A DNA stretch of 30,712 nt from Faecalibacterium sp. CAG:74 (GTDB lineage Bacteria > Bacillota > Clostridia > Christensenellales > Aristaeellaceae): positions 37,690-68,401 of the forward strand of contig FR899894.1 in NCBI GenBank assembly GCA_000437595.1, read 5' to 3'. The notes under the pieces are model-generated. The model was not told the origin of the DNA. It saw nothing but the letters and a program-made list of their open reading frames with translations, and searched no databases. This document shows, piece by piece, positions 14,687 through 22,700 of this stretch. How positions within the stretch are numbered: position 1 is the stretch's first letter; every line of letters begins with the position of its first letter. Made by a program: the position numbers and the translations under genes.

Positions 14687-15118
14687 TCAGAAATTCTTCG
14701 GACGCGGACGCACATCCCCCAGCCGACGATCCACCTCGCGCAGAATCGCCCTTGTGCTGCCGTAGGTCAGCAGACGAAGCGCCTCCCGCAGGGGCAAAAC
14801 CCGCACATCCAGCACCTGCGTCGGGTCAGCCAGCGGCGTCTGGTCATGGTAGTGCGCCACAAACCAGCTCACCCGCTTCACATCGCCGCCCGCAATCGGG
14901 TATTCATCCACCATTACCGGCTGCATCGTGTGCAGAATCGCGCAGATGCCCGTTTCCTCCCAAACCTCGCGCAGCGCCGTCTCCGCCAGCGTTTCGCCGG
15001 GTTCTACATGCCCTTTGGGAAGCCCAAAGCTGCCGTTCTTCTCCATCACCAGCACATATTGCCGAACGCCGCCGTCCTCAGTGTACAGCACAGCTCCTGC
15101 GGATTCAATCAACGCCAT
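14687..15118 (-). CDS. NUDIX hydrolase
   Basis: The 143-residue protein carries a complete NUDIX box, GHVEPGETLAETALREVWEETGI (about residues 37-59), matching Gx5Ex7REUxEExGU, so it should hydrolyse a nucleoside diphosphate linked to another group using a divalent metal. The sequence MEKNGSFGLPKG before the box and the small size resemble diadenosine tetraphosphate hydrolase-like members, but the substrate is not determined. The start at 15118 follows GGAGGAGAAAG with good spacing and overlaps the end of the aminotransferase gene by 14 bases. That overlap indicates translational coupling as the last gene of the operon. Confidence 0.88.
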   Translation of the reverse strand: MALIESAGAVLYTEDGGVRQYVLVMEKNGSFGLPKGHVEPGETLAETALREVWEETGICAILHTMQPVMVDEYPIAGGDVKRVSWFVAHYHDQTPLADPTQVLDVRVLPLREALRLLTYGSTRAILREVDRRLGDVRPRPKNF

Positions 15119-16295
15119 GTGCTTTCTCCTCCACAGCTTCATCCAGCGCCTCTTTCAAGCGGTGGATGCCCTCGATGATGTTCCGGCGCGGACAGCCAAT
15201 ATTCACGCGCAGGAAGCCTTCGCCGCCCTCGCCGAAGAACGTGCCTTCCGTGAACTGCACGCCATGTTTCAGCGTCCGCGCCATCAGCTCCTCGCAGTTC
15301 ATGCCGTATGCCCGCAGGTCAAGCCAGCCCAGATACGTCGCCTCCATCGGGGTCAGCACGGCTTGGGGCAGTTCCTGCTTGACCAATGCCGTCAGGTGCT
15401 TCCGGTTGCCGTCCAGATAGTGCATCAAGCCGTCCAGCCACGCGTCGCCGTATTCATACGCCGCGCGCGTCCCTTCCAGCGCGAACAGGTTGCCGCTGCG
15501 AACGCCCGCGCGTTCCATCTCGGTGTTGATTTTCGCCCGCACCGCTTCGTCCGGCACGAGCATCGCTGCCTGTTCCAGCCCCGCAAGGTTGAACGTCTTG
15601 CTGGCGGCGCACAGGGACAGTACGTTCTTCTGCGCGAGCGACAGCACCGGCACAAACTGCTCCGGCGCATAGACGAAATCCGCGTGAATCTCATCCGCAA
15701 TCAGGTACGCGCCGTACCGCGCCAGCAGATCAATCAGCGCTTGCAGTTCCTCCCGCTTCCACGCGCGGGATACCGGGTTGTGCGGATTGCACAGCACCAG
15801 CGCCTTTGCGCCCGCTTGCAGCTGCTTCTCCACGGCATCCAAATCCATAGAGTAGCGACCCGTATCGTCGCGCTTGAGCGGCGCATCCATCAGCCTGCGC
15901 TCCGTTGCCTCCACCGAAAAGCGGAACGGCCCATACACCGGCGACTGAATCATCACCCCGTCGCCCGGCTTCGTCAGCGCCAGCAGGGCAAGCCGAATGC
16001 CCGTCACAACGCAGGGGATCATCATCACCCACTCGTCCTGAATCGTCAGATTGTGCCGGCGCTGCCAGAAGCCGGTCAGCGCACGGGTGTCGTCCGGCAG
16101 CACCAGCGTATAGCCGTATGTCGGATGCAGTGCGCGGACGGCAATCGCCTCCGCGACCTCCGGCGGGCTGGGGAAATCCATATCCGCGACCCATAGCGGC
16201 AGCACGCTTTCCTTCTCTGTGCCGTCCCACTTTTCGCAGCGTGTGCCGCGGCGGTCAAGTCCTGCGTCAAAATAGCTTTCGTCAAACGTGTGCAT
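15105..16295 (-). CDS. MalY/PatB-type cystathionine beta-lyase (PLP aminotransferase fold)
   Basis: The 396-residue class I/II PLP enzyme resembles MalY/PatB carbon-sulfur lyases, which split cystathionine or cysteine S-conjugates to pyruvate, ammonia and a thiol. Typical blocks are TEKESVLPLWVADMDFPSPP near the N-terminus, HPTYGY, SPVYGPF, CNPHNPVSRAW, IADEIHADFVY and AASKTFNLAGL, where the Lys would bind PLP. The C-terminal FLRVNIGCPR contains the Arg that binds the substrate carboxylate. Length is normal. Its start overlaps the upstream methyltransferase gene by 14 bases, and its end overlaps the NUDIX gene. A role in methionine biosynthesis or sulfur-compound breakdown cannot be separated from this context, because no other sulfur gene is present. 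Confidence 0.92.
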   Translation of the reverse strand: MHTFDESYFDAGLDRRGTRCEKWDGTEKESVLPLWVADMDFPSPPEVAEAIAVRALHPTYGYTLVLPDDTRALTGFWQRRHNLTIQDEWVMMIPCVVTGIRLALLALTKPGDGVMIQSPVYGPFRFSVEATERRLMDAPLKRDDTGRYSMDLDAVEKQLQAGAKALVLCNPHNPVSRAWKREELQALIDLLARYGAYLIADEIHADFVYAPEQFVPVLSLAQKNVLSLCAASKTFNLAGLEQAAMLVPDEAVRAKINTEMERAGVRSGNLFALEGTRAAYEYGDAWLDGLMHYLDGNRKHLTALVKQELPQAVLTPMEATYLGWLDLRAYGMNCEELMARTLKHGVQFTEGTFFGEGGEGFLRVNIGCPRRNIIEGIHRLKEALDEAVEEKAHGVD

Positions 16296-16923
16296 CAGCT
16301 GCTTCCTCCTGCGCTTCGTTTTCTTTCTTCAGCGGTTCTGTCGCCCGAAGCACCCAGAATCCGCCGGATTTATCCACCTTATCCACCTTGGCATACAGCG
16401 TTTTGAGGTACTTCATGCAGCTTTCCGCCCCCTGCTGCTTGCGAATGACCAGATACAGTGCGCCGCCAGGATTGAGCCGCGATGCCGCGTCGGCGAACAT
16501 GCGGTAGATGACCGGCTTGCTGGCGCGAATCGGCGGATTGGTGATAATGAAGTCGAACGTGCGCTCCATCACCTCCGCCATGCCGTCGGATTCAAGGCAT
16601 TCCGCCGTGATGCCGTTTCGCACCGCGTTGAAGCGGCACAGTTCCAGCGCACGGCGATTGACATCCACCATCGTGACATGCGCGGCGGGATACTTCTTCT
16701 TCACTGCCACGCCAATTGCGCCCCAGCCGCAGCCCAAATCCAGCACGTCGCCGTACACATCCGGCAGGGCATCCAGCAGCAGGCGTGTCCCGGTGTCCAG
16801 CTCGCCCTTGGAAAACACACCCGCGTCTGTCATGAAGTTCAACCCATGCCCGCGATACACAAACGAACACGGCACCTGCTTCGATTCGCAGGTCGGGTCA
16901 GCGGTAAAATACTGTTCAGCCAT
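16282..16923 (-). CDS. RsmC/YbxB-like class I methyltransferase
   Basis: The 213-residue protein is a small SAM-dependent methyltransferase of the kind related to the C-terminal half of RsmC (16S rRNA G1207 N2-methyltransferase). The N-terminal part shows FMTDAGVFSKGELDTGTRLL. The SAM-binding motif is VLDLGCGWGAIGV (about residues 60-72), followed by VDVNRRALELCRFNA. The target-base motif is FIITNPPIRAS, with the NPP signature of N-methylation of exocyclic amines. Overlaps on both sides (8 bases with the pseudouridine synthase gene, 14 with the lyase gene) place it in the mnmG operon, which otherwise holds RNA modification genes. Activity on rRNA is likely from the family, but the exact base is inferred. 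Confidence 0.88.
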   Translation of the reverse strand: MAEQYFTADPTCESKQVPCSFVYRGHGLNFMTDAGVFSKGELDTGTRLLLDALPDVYGDVLDLGCGWGAIGVAVKKKYPAAHVTMVDVNRRALELCRFNAVRNGITAECLESDGMAEVMERTFDFIITNPPIRASKPVIYRMFADAASRLNPGGALYLVIRKQQGAESCMKYLKTLYAKVDKVDKSGGFWVLRATEPLKKENEAQEEAADAHV

Positions 16924-17515
16924 GCTTTTCCTCCATCTGCGCGTCCCGGTAGAGGGCGGATGCTTCCGCTTCCGTCAGTTCGCGCCACTGCCCGCAGGGA
17001 AGCGCCTCGTCCAGCACCAATGAGCCGAATGTCTCCCGGTGCAGCGCCAGCACTTCGCGCTCCACTGCCGCGAACATGCGCTTCACCTGATGGAATTTCC
17101 CTTCGTGGATGGTCACGCGCGCCTGATTGCCTGGCAGCGGCGTCAAATCAGCGGGTGCGGCTTCAAAGTCGCTCAGGGACAGCCCCGATGCGAACGCCGC
17201 GACTTCCTTGTCGCCCACCGGCTTGTCCAGCGTCGCCAGATACGTTTTGTCCACATGCCGCGCGGGGGCTAACAGGCGGTGATTCAATTCGCCGTCCGTC
17301 GTCAGCAGCAGCAGCCCTGTCGTGTCCTTGTCCAGCCGCCCGACGGGCATACAGCCAATCGCGGCATATTCCGCCGGCAGCAAGTCCATCACCGTCGGCT
17401 GCTTCTTGTCGCGCGCGGCGGTCAGCAGTCCAGCGGGCTTATGCAGCATCACATGGCGGGTCAGGCGGGTGTCCAGCTTTTCGCCGTTCAGCAGGAGCGA
17501 AATCCCCTGCAACAA
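16916..17515 (-). CDS. 5'-truncated RsuA-family pseudouridine synthase (S4 domain lost)
   Basis: About 190 residues contain a full catalytic domain of RsuA/RluB-type enzymes: VMLHKPAGLLTA, GCMPVGRLDKDTTGLLLL with the catalytic Asp, KTYLATL, and EGKFHQVKRMFAAVEREVLALHRE. The family normally begins with an S4 RNA-binding domain of about 60 residues, and here it is missing. In its place the frame reads MLQGISLL from a terminal fragment of the B repeat (17491-17515), then joins LNGEKLDTR. The first possible start is a TTG inside the repeat with no ribosome binding site; an internal ATG (of MLHKPAG) is another option. The enzyme may be non-functional or may bind RNA poorly. It sits 51 bases after mnmG and overlaps the next gene, so the operon has remained intact. 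Confidence 0.82.
   Translation of the reverse strand: MLQGISLLLNGEKLDTRLTRHVMLHKPAGLLTAARDKKQPTVMDLLPAEYAAIGCMPVGRLDKDTTGLLLLTTDGELNHRLLAPARHVDKTYLATLDKPVGDKEVAAFASGLSLSDFEAAPADLTPLPGNQARVTIHEGKFHQVKRMFAAVEREVLALHRETFGSLVLDEALPCGQWRELTEAEASALYRDAQMEEKHG
17491..17515 (-). repeat. B-unit end fragment at the broken start of the pseudouridine synthase gene
   Basis: GCAGGAGCGAAATCCCCTGC (17491-17510) followed by AACAA is identical to the outer end of the right arm of copy 2 (3738-3762). Only the outermost part of the unit is kept, and the break falls in the loop of its first hairpin. Confidence 0.8.
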
Positions 17516-17566
17516 GAAAATTCAGCTGCAAATAAGCATCCAGTAATGCCGCCCGCCCAAAGGCAT

Positions 17567-19429
17567 TCAATCATTGCCCTTATGCTTTTCCAAGAACACC
17601 ATCAGCACCGCCACATCCGCGGGCGACACCCCCGGAATCCGGCTCGCCGCCGCAAGCGACCGCGGACGCTGCTTCATCAGCTTCTGCCGCGCTTCAATCC
17701 GAAGCCCGGTCACTTCCTCGTAGGGCAAATCCTCCGGCAGCAGCGTCTCTTCCATCTGCCGCGCGTGGCGAATCAGCGTCTCCTGTCGCTCCAAATAGCC
17801 CTCATACTTCACCGAGATTTCCACCTGCTCCTGCGCGGGCTTGCCGAATTGCCTAATCTCCGGCGAAAGCTCCGCCAGCGCTGACAGCGTGATTTCCGGG
17901 CGCTTCAGCAGTTCCACCGCGCTTAGCCCGTTCTGTGCTTCCGGCTGATGATGCTTCTCCAGCCAGTCGTTCAGCGTGACGCCGGGCGTGTACTTCGCCT
18001 TGCGGAGTTCGCCCAGCAGCTGCGCGGTTTCCGATGCCTTGCGTTCCGTGCGCTCCATGCGCTCCCGCGTCGCCAGACCCGCCTCGTAGGCAATGCGCGT
18101 CAGGCGCAAATCCGCATTGTCCTGCCGCAGGGATAAGCGGTGCTCGGCGCGGCTCGTCATCATGCGGTACGGCTCGTCCGTGCCTTTCGTCGTCAGGTCG
18201 TCGGTCAGCACGCCGATGTACGCCTGATCGCGCGTGAGCACAATCGGCGGCTTGCCCTGCGCCGTCAAAGCGGCATTCATGCCCGCCAGCAAGCCCTGCG
18301 CGGCGGCTTCCTCGTACCCGGATGTGCCGTTAATCTGCCCCGCAAAAAACAGCCCCCGCACATCCAGACTTTCCAGCGTCGGGCGCAATTGCCGGCTGTC
18401 GATGCAGTCATACTCAATCGCATACGCCAGCCGCGTCAGCTCGCACCGACGCAAGCCCGGCACGGAGCGGTACATCTCCCACTGTACATCCTCCGGCAGC
18501 GATGTGGACATGCCCTGCACATACCATTCGCGGCTTTGCATCCCTTCCGGCTCAAGGAACACCTGATGGCGCTCCTTGTCGGCAAACTTGACGATTTTAT
18601 CCTCTATCGACGGGCAGTAGCGCGGCCCGATGCCGTGGATTTTGCCGGAATACAGCGGCGCGCGGTGGAGATTTCGGCGGATGATGTCGTGCGTTTCCGG
18701 CGTCGTCCATGTCAAATAGCATGCGTAGGTATTGTGCAGCGCGCGGTCGGTCATAAACGAGAACGGCGTCACTGGCTCGTCACCGGGCTGCGGCGTCATT
18801 TCGTCGAAATCAATCGTCCGCACGTCGATGCGCGCGGGCGTCCCCGTCTTGAACCGCCGGAGCGGAAAGCCGATGCGCGTCAAGCTGCCGCTGAGGTTCG
18901 GCGCGCTCATCAGCCCCTGCGGCCCGCCCGGCGTGATGCTCTCCCCGATGATAATCTGACTGCGGAGGTACACGCCGCACGCGACAACCGCGACTTTACA
19001 GGAGATATGCTGTCCCGTTGTTGTCGTCACGCCGGTGACATGCCCGTTCTCGACGTCAATCGCGGCGACTTCCCCCTGCCGGACGGTCAGGTTGTCCTGC
19101 GTCATCAGCGCGGTACGCATCCGGTTCTGGTACTGCTGCTTGTCCGCCTGTGCGCGCAGGGCGTGAACCGCCGGGCCTTTGGACATATTGAGCATTCGGC
19201 TTTGGAGGAACGTATCGTCGATGGCGCGCCCCATTTCGCCGCCCATTGCGTCCAGTTCACGCACGAGATGCCCCTTTGCGCTGCCGCCGATAACGGGATT
19301 GCACGCCATAAGAGCGATGCCGTCCATATTCATCGTCAGCAGGAGGGTATCAAGCCCCATGCGCGCCCCTGCGAGGGCGGCTTCACATCCCGCGTGTCCG
19401 CCGCCGATGACTACCAGATCCTTCATCAT
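17567..19429 (-). CDS. mnmG: tRNA uridine-5-carboxymethylaminomethyl modification enzyme MnmG (GidA)
   Basis: The 620-residue FAD enzyme works with MnmE to build cmnm5U34 in tRNA anticodons. The Rossmann FAD motif is VVIGGGHAGCEAALAGARMG near residue 5. Other family signatures are NMDGIALMACNPVIGGSAKG, LNMSKGPAVHALRAQADKQQ, GPRYCPSIEDK, PTLESLDVRGLFFAGQINGTSGYEEAAAQG and MMTSRAEHRLSLRQDNADLRLT. The C-terminal helical part ends SRIPGVSPADVAVLMVFLEK. Length is typical. The start is the ATGATG at 19429/19426 after GGAG and AAGG; the long open extension upstream is not coding because a promoter lies inside it. The usual neighbours mnmE and rsmG are absent from this window. It leads an operon of RNA-modification and other genes. 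Confidence 0.96.
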   Translation of the reverse strand: MMKDLVVIGGGHAGCEAALAGARMGLDTLLLTMNMDGIALMACNPVIGGSAKGHLVRELDAMGGEMGRAIDDTFLQSRMLNMSKGPAVHALRAQADKQQYQNRMRTALMTQDNLTVRQGEVAAIDVENGHVTGVTTTTGQHISCKVAVVACGVYLRSQIIIGESITPGGPQGLMSAPNLSGSLTRIGFPLRRFKTGTPARIDVRTIDFDEMTPQPGDEPVTPFSFMTDRALHNTYACYLTWTTPETHDIIRRNLHRAPLYSGKIHGIGPRYCPSIEDKIVKFADKERHQVFLEPEGMQSREWYVQGMSTSLPEDVQWEMYRSVPGLRRCELTRLAYAIEYDCIDSRQLRPTLESLDVRGLFFAGQINGTSGYEEAAAQGLLAGMNAALTAQGKPPIVLTRDQAYIGVLTDDLTTKGTDEPYRMMTSRAEHRLSLRQDNADLRLTRIAYEAGLATRERMERTERKASETAQLLGELRKAKYTPGVTLNDWLEKHHQPEAQNGLSAVELLKRPEITLSALAELSPEIRQFGKPAQEQVEISVKYEGYLERQETLIRHARQMEETLLPEDLPYEEVTGLRIEARQKLMKQRPRSLAAASRIPGVSPADVAVLMVFLEKHKGND

Positions 19430-19465
19430 ACGCCTTCTGCTCCTCGGAAATAGGATTCCAGTATG

Positions 19466-19494
19466 ATTATACCATAGGGAGGGGGAAAAGGAAA
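19466..19494 (-). promoter_or_regulatory. Extended -10 promoter of the mnmG operon
   Basis: On the minus strand TATAAT (complement of 19466-19471) is a perfect -10 preceded by TGG, giving an extended -10. The -35 position at 17 bases (TTTCCT, 19489-19494) is poor. The -10 lies 36 bases above the start codon. Confidence 0.75.
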
Positions 19495-19610
19495 GAGGGA
19501 GAGGCGAAATTAGGGTGGGAGGAATGCGGATAACCGCGCAGAAGGAGCAATGGAAAAGCAAACAGCCCCATCGCGCCGGATAGACGCAGCTTTCTATCCC
19601 CCATCTCAAG

Positions 19611-19660
19611 CAAAATCAAGCGAAATCAAATGAAATCAAGCCAATTCAAATGAAATCAAA
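19611..19660 (+). repeat. Five tandem 10-bp repeats upstream of the chimera promoter
   Basis: Five consecutive decamers match the pattern YRAAATCAAR, with one diverged: CAAAATCAAG, CGAAATCAAA, TGAAATCAAG, CCAATTCAAA, TGAAATCAAA. The period is about one helical turn, and the array ends five bases before the -35 box. It could be a curved, UP-like activator region or a cooperative binding site for a regulator. The rest of the gap (19495-19610 and 19695-19776) shows only a leader with a ribosome binding site. Confidence 0.75.
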
Positions 19661-19665
19661 TTTTC

Positions 19666-19694
19666 TTGCCAATTGCGGGCATCCGTGCTATCAT
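19666..19694 (+). promoter_or_regulatory. Promoter of the phage-tail/GH2 chimera gene
   Basis: TTGCCA (19666-19671) and TATCAT (19689-19694) are separated by exactly 17 bases. Transcription would begin near 19701, leaving a leader of about 75 bases before the AAGGAGG at 19763-19769. Confidence 0.7.
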
Positions 19695-19776
19695 GCGCAT
19701 ATAGCGAACGCAAGTTCCTATATTTCGCGGCGTACCTGCCCGCGCCGCCGTACCCATCACACAAGGAGGAACGAAA

Positions 19777-22700
19777 TTGACTGACATTACCACTACCCTT
19801 ACCTATACCGCTGACCTCACCCGCCCCCTGCGCCGCATGAACATCCCCGCGCTGTTCATCACCGATGCGCGCCGGGCGCACCGAATCACCGTCACGGTTC
19901 TCCGCGCGGGAAATCCCGTTGACCTCGGCGACACCGCCGTTTCCGGCACGGTCAAGCACCTGCGCACCGGCACAACCATTCCTCTTAGCGGCAGCGCGCA
20001 GGGCAGCATTGCGTCCGTCACCCTGCCGCCCGCCGCCTACGCCCAGCCCGGCGACATCGAAATCTATGTCACCCTGACCAGCGGCGACGTGCAGAACTGC
20101 ATTTTCGCCGCAACGGGCTGCGTTTTCCCCTCTTCCACTGACCGCGTGGCGGATGTTCCCGGTTTTTACTCGCTTGCGGCGCTGCAGGAGCAGTTTTCGT
20201 CGCTGGATGCGCGCCTTCGTGCGCTGGAGGAAATCGGCATCCCCGTCACGACCGCTGACCAGCTTGTATCCGCTGTTCCGCTCAATTCGTGGAAGTTCAA
20301 CCTGATTTCCGCGACGGCGAACACGGCGTATTCCTCGACGGCGGAAGCGGAAGCGGGGTTTGACGACGCAAGTTGGCGGACGGTCAGCGTGCCGCACGAC
20401 TGGTCTATTGCGCTGGACTTCAATTCGTCCAGCCCAGCGACGTATGAGGGCGGGTATCTGGACGGCGGCGACGCGTGGTATCGCACGACCGTCAGCGTGG
20501 ACAAGCAGAACGGCAGACGGTATGTGCTGTGCTTTGACGGCGTGTACATGGAATCGACGGTGTACGTCAACGGGCAGCAGGTACACAAGAACTATTACGG
20601 CTACAACCCGTTCGCGGTGGATGCGACGGAACAGATGGTCAGCGGCGTGAACACGATTGCGGTGTTCGTGCGCAATGAGCAGCCGTCGTCGCGCTGGTAC
20701 TCCGGCAGCGGAATGATTCGCCCGGTGGAACTGGTAACGCTGCTGGATGACCAGATTCACATGGAGAACATCCGCGTGACGACCCCGAAGCTGGACAGTG
20801 ACCTGACCAACGGCGAAACGGTTGTTGCGTTCGACGCGGTGAACAGGACGGGTGCGGAAGCGTCCGCGACGTTCACGGTAGATTTGTACGACCCGGACGG
20901 CGCGAAAGTCGGCACGGCGGATGCGTCGGCGGTGATTGCGGCGGGTGAAACGCAGAACGTCAGCGCGACGGTAACGTATCGTAGCCCGAAGCTATGGCAC
21001 ATCAGCGACGCGCAGCAGCGGGATTTGATAGAAAACGGGAAAAGCGTGTCGGCATCGGGCAATCCGCTGACGTGCGAGAACGCGCTGGCGGGAAAACCGC
21101 TGGGGGCGCTGCATGTGTACGGCAAAAGCACGCAGAACGGCGTGCCGACCCCGACCGCGCCCGTGCCGATTGTCAGCGCGGGTGACGGCAGAACGGTGGT
21201 GGTCACGGTGTCGGACGGCGCGAACAATTCGCAGACGCTGCAAACACCGAATGCGCTGCCGGGCATCCCGGTTGCATCCAGCGGCAATTACACGGATGAA
21301 AGCGGGCAGCAGTGGGTGTGCGATGAAGTGGATTTGGCGCGCGGAGTGCGCGTGCAGCGCATCACCAAAATCAAGCTGACATCTTCGATGAAATGGACGA
21401 GGGCTGGAAACAATGTTGACCGCTATTTTTGCACGTTCGACGGCATCGATGCAGCAGGAACATTCTGCACGCATTTCAGTGCTGCCATCAACGGTGAAAC
21501 CGTAGGCGGCATTGCTACCAGCAGCAGCAATATCATCGGTTTCGCTTACGCGGAAAGGGGTACGACGACCGTCGATGACTTCAAGGCGTTCCTCGATGCG
21601 AACGAGGTATATATCTATGTACCGCTTGCCTCCCCCATTGAAACCGCCCTTTCATCCGCTGAAATCGCCGCGTACAAGGCGCTGACCACCTACGCCCCGA
21701 CGACCGTCATCAGCGCAAGCGGCGTGGCGGGGCTGGCGGCAAGCTATCAGCAAAGCATTCTGCCCAGCAATGCGCCGACTGCGCTTTTGACGGCTTCCCC
21801 GGCGAACCTCTACGAAGCCCAAATCAGCGCGAAGGTCGGCAATCGGGTTCAGCGGTCAAAGCGCGTGACCTACGGCTACCGCAGCATCCGATTCGACAAG
21901 GACACGGGCTTCTATCTCAACGGCATCCACACGAAGCTCAAGGGCGTGTGCGTCCACCACGACGGCGGGTGCATCGGCGCGGCGGAGAACCGCAGCGCCA
22001 TTGAACGGCAGGTGGACATCCTGACCAACATGGGCTGCAACGCGATTCGCCTGACGCACAACCCGTTCGGCGCGGAATACCTCGACGTATGCCAGCGCAA
22101 GGGCGTGCTGCTGGTGGAAGAGCTATTCGACTGCTGGACGAAGAGCAAGAAGCAGAAGGATTTCGGGCGGTATTTCACCGACCACTACGCCGAAGTCGTG
22201 ACCAGCACGATTCACCGCGACTGGAATAATCCGGCGGTCATCATGTGGTCGCTGGGCAACGAAGTTCGCACGAATTTGACGCTCGGCGACTATTCATCCA
22301 GCGAGATTGTGAACGTCTGCACGACGGTGAACAGCGCCGTGAAAGCCCTCGACGCAACCCGCCCGACGACGATGGGCAACAACGCCCCCGGCGGCAATCT
22401 ATCTGCGCTGATGGCTATCGTGGATGTCGTTGGCATCAACTACAACGGCAACAACCAGACCTACCAGACCGACCGCCCAATTTACGGCAGCGAAACGACC
22501 TCGGCGCTTTCCTCCCGCGGCGTATATGCGACAGACAGCGCGAACATGGCGTATCCTTCCTACGACAACAAGGCGGTTTCGTGGGGCAACACGGCTGCGG
22601 AAACGGTGAACGCCTACTTGAACAACGCTCGTTCCTGCGGGCATTTCGTCTGGACGGGCTTTGACTACATCGGCGAACCGACCGAATGGAACAAGTATCC

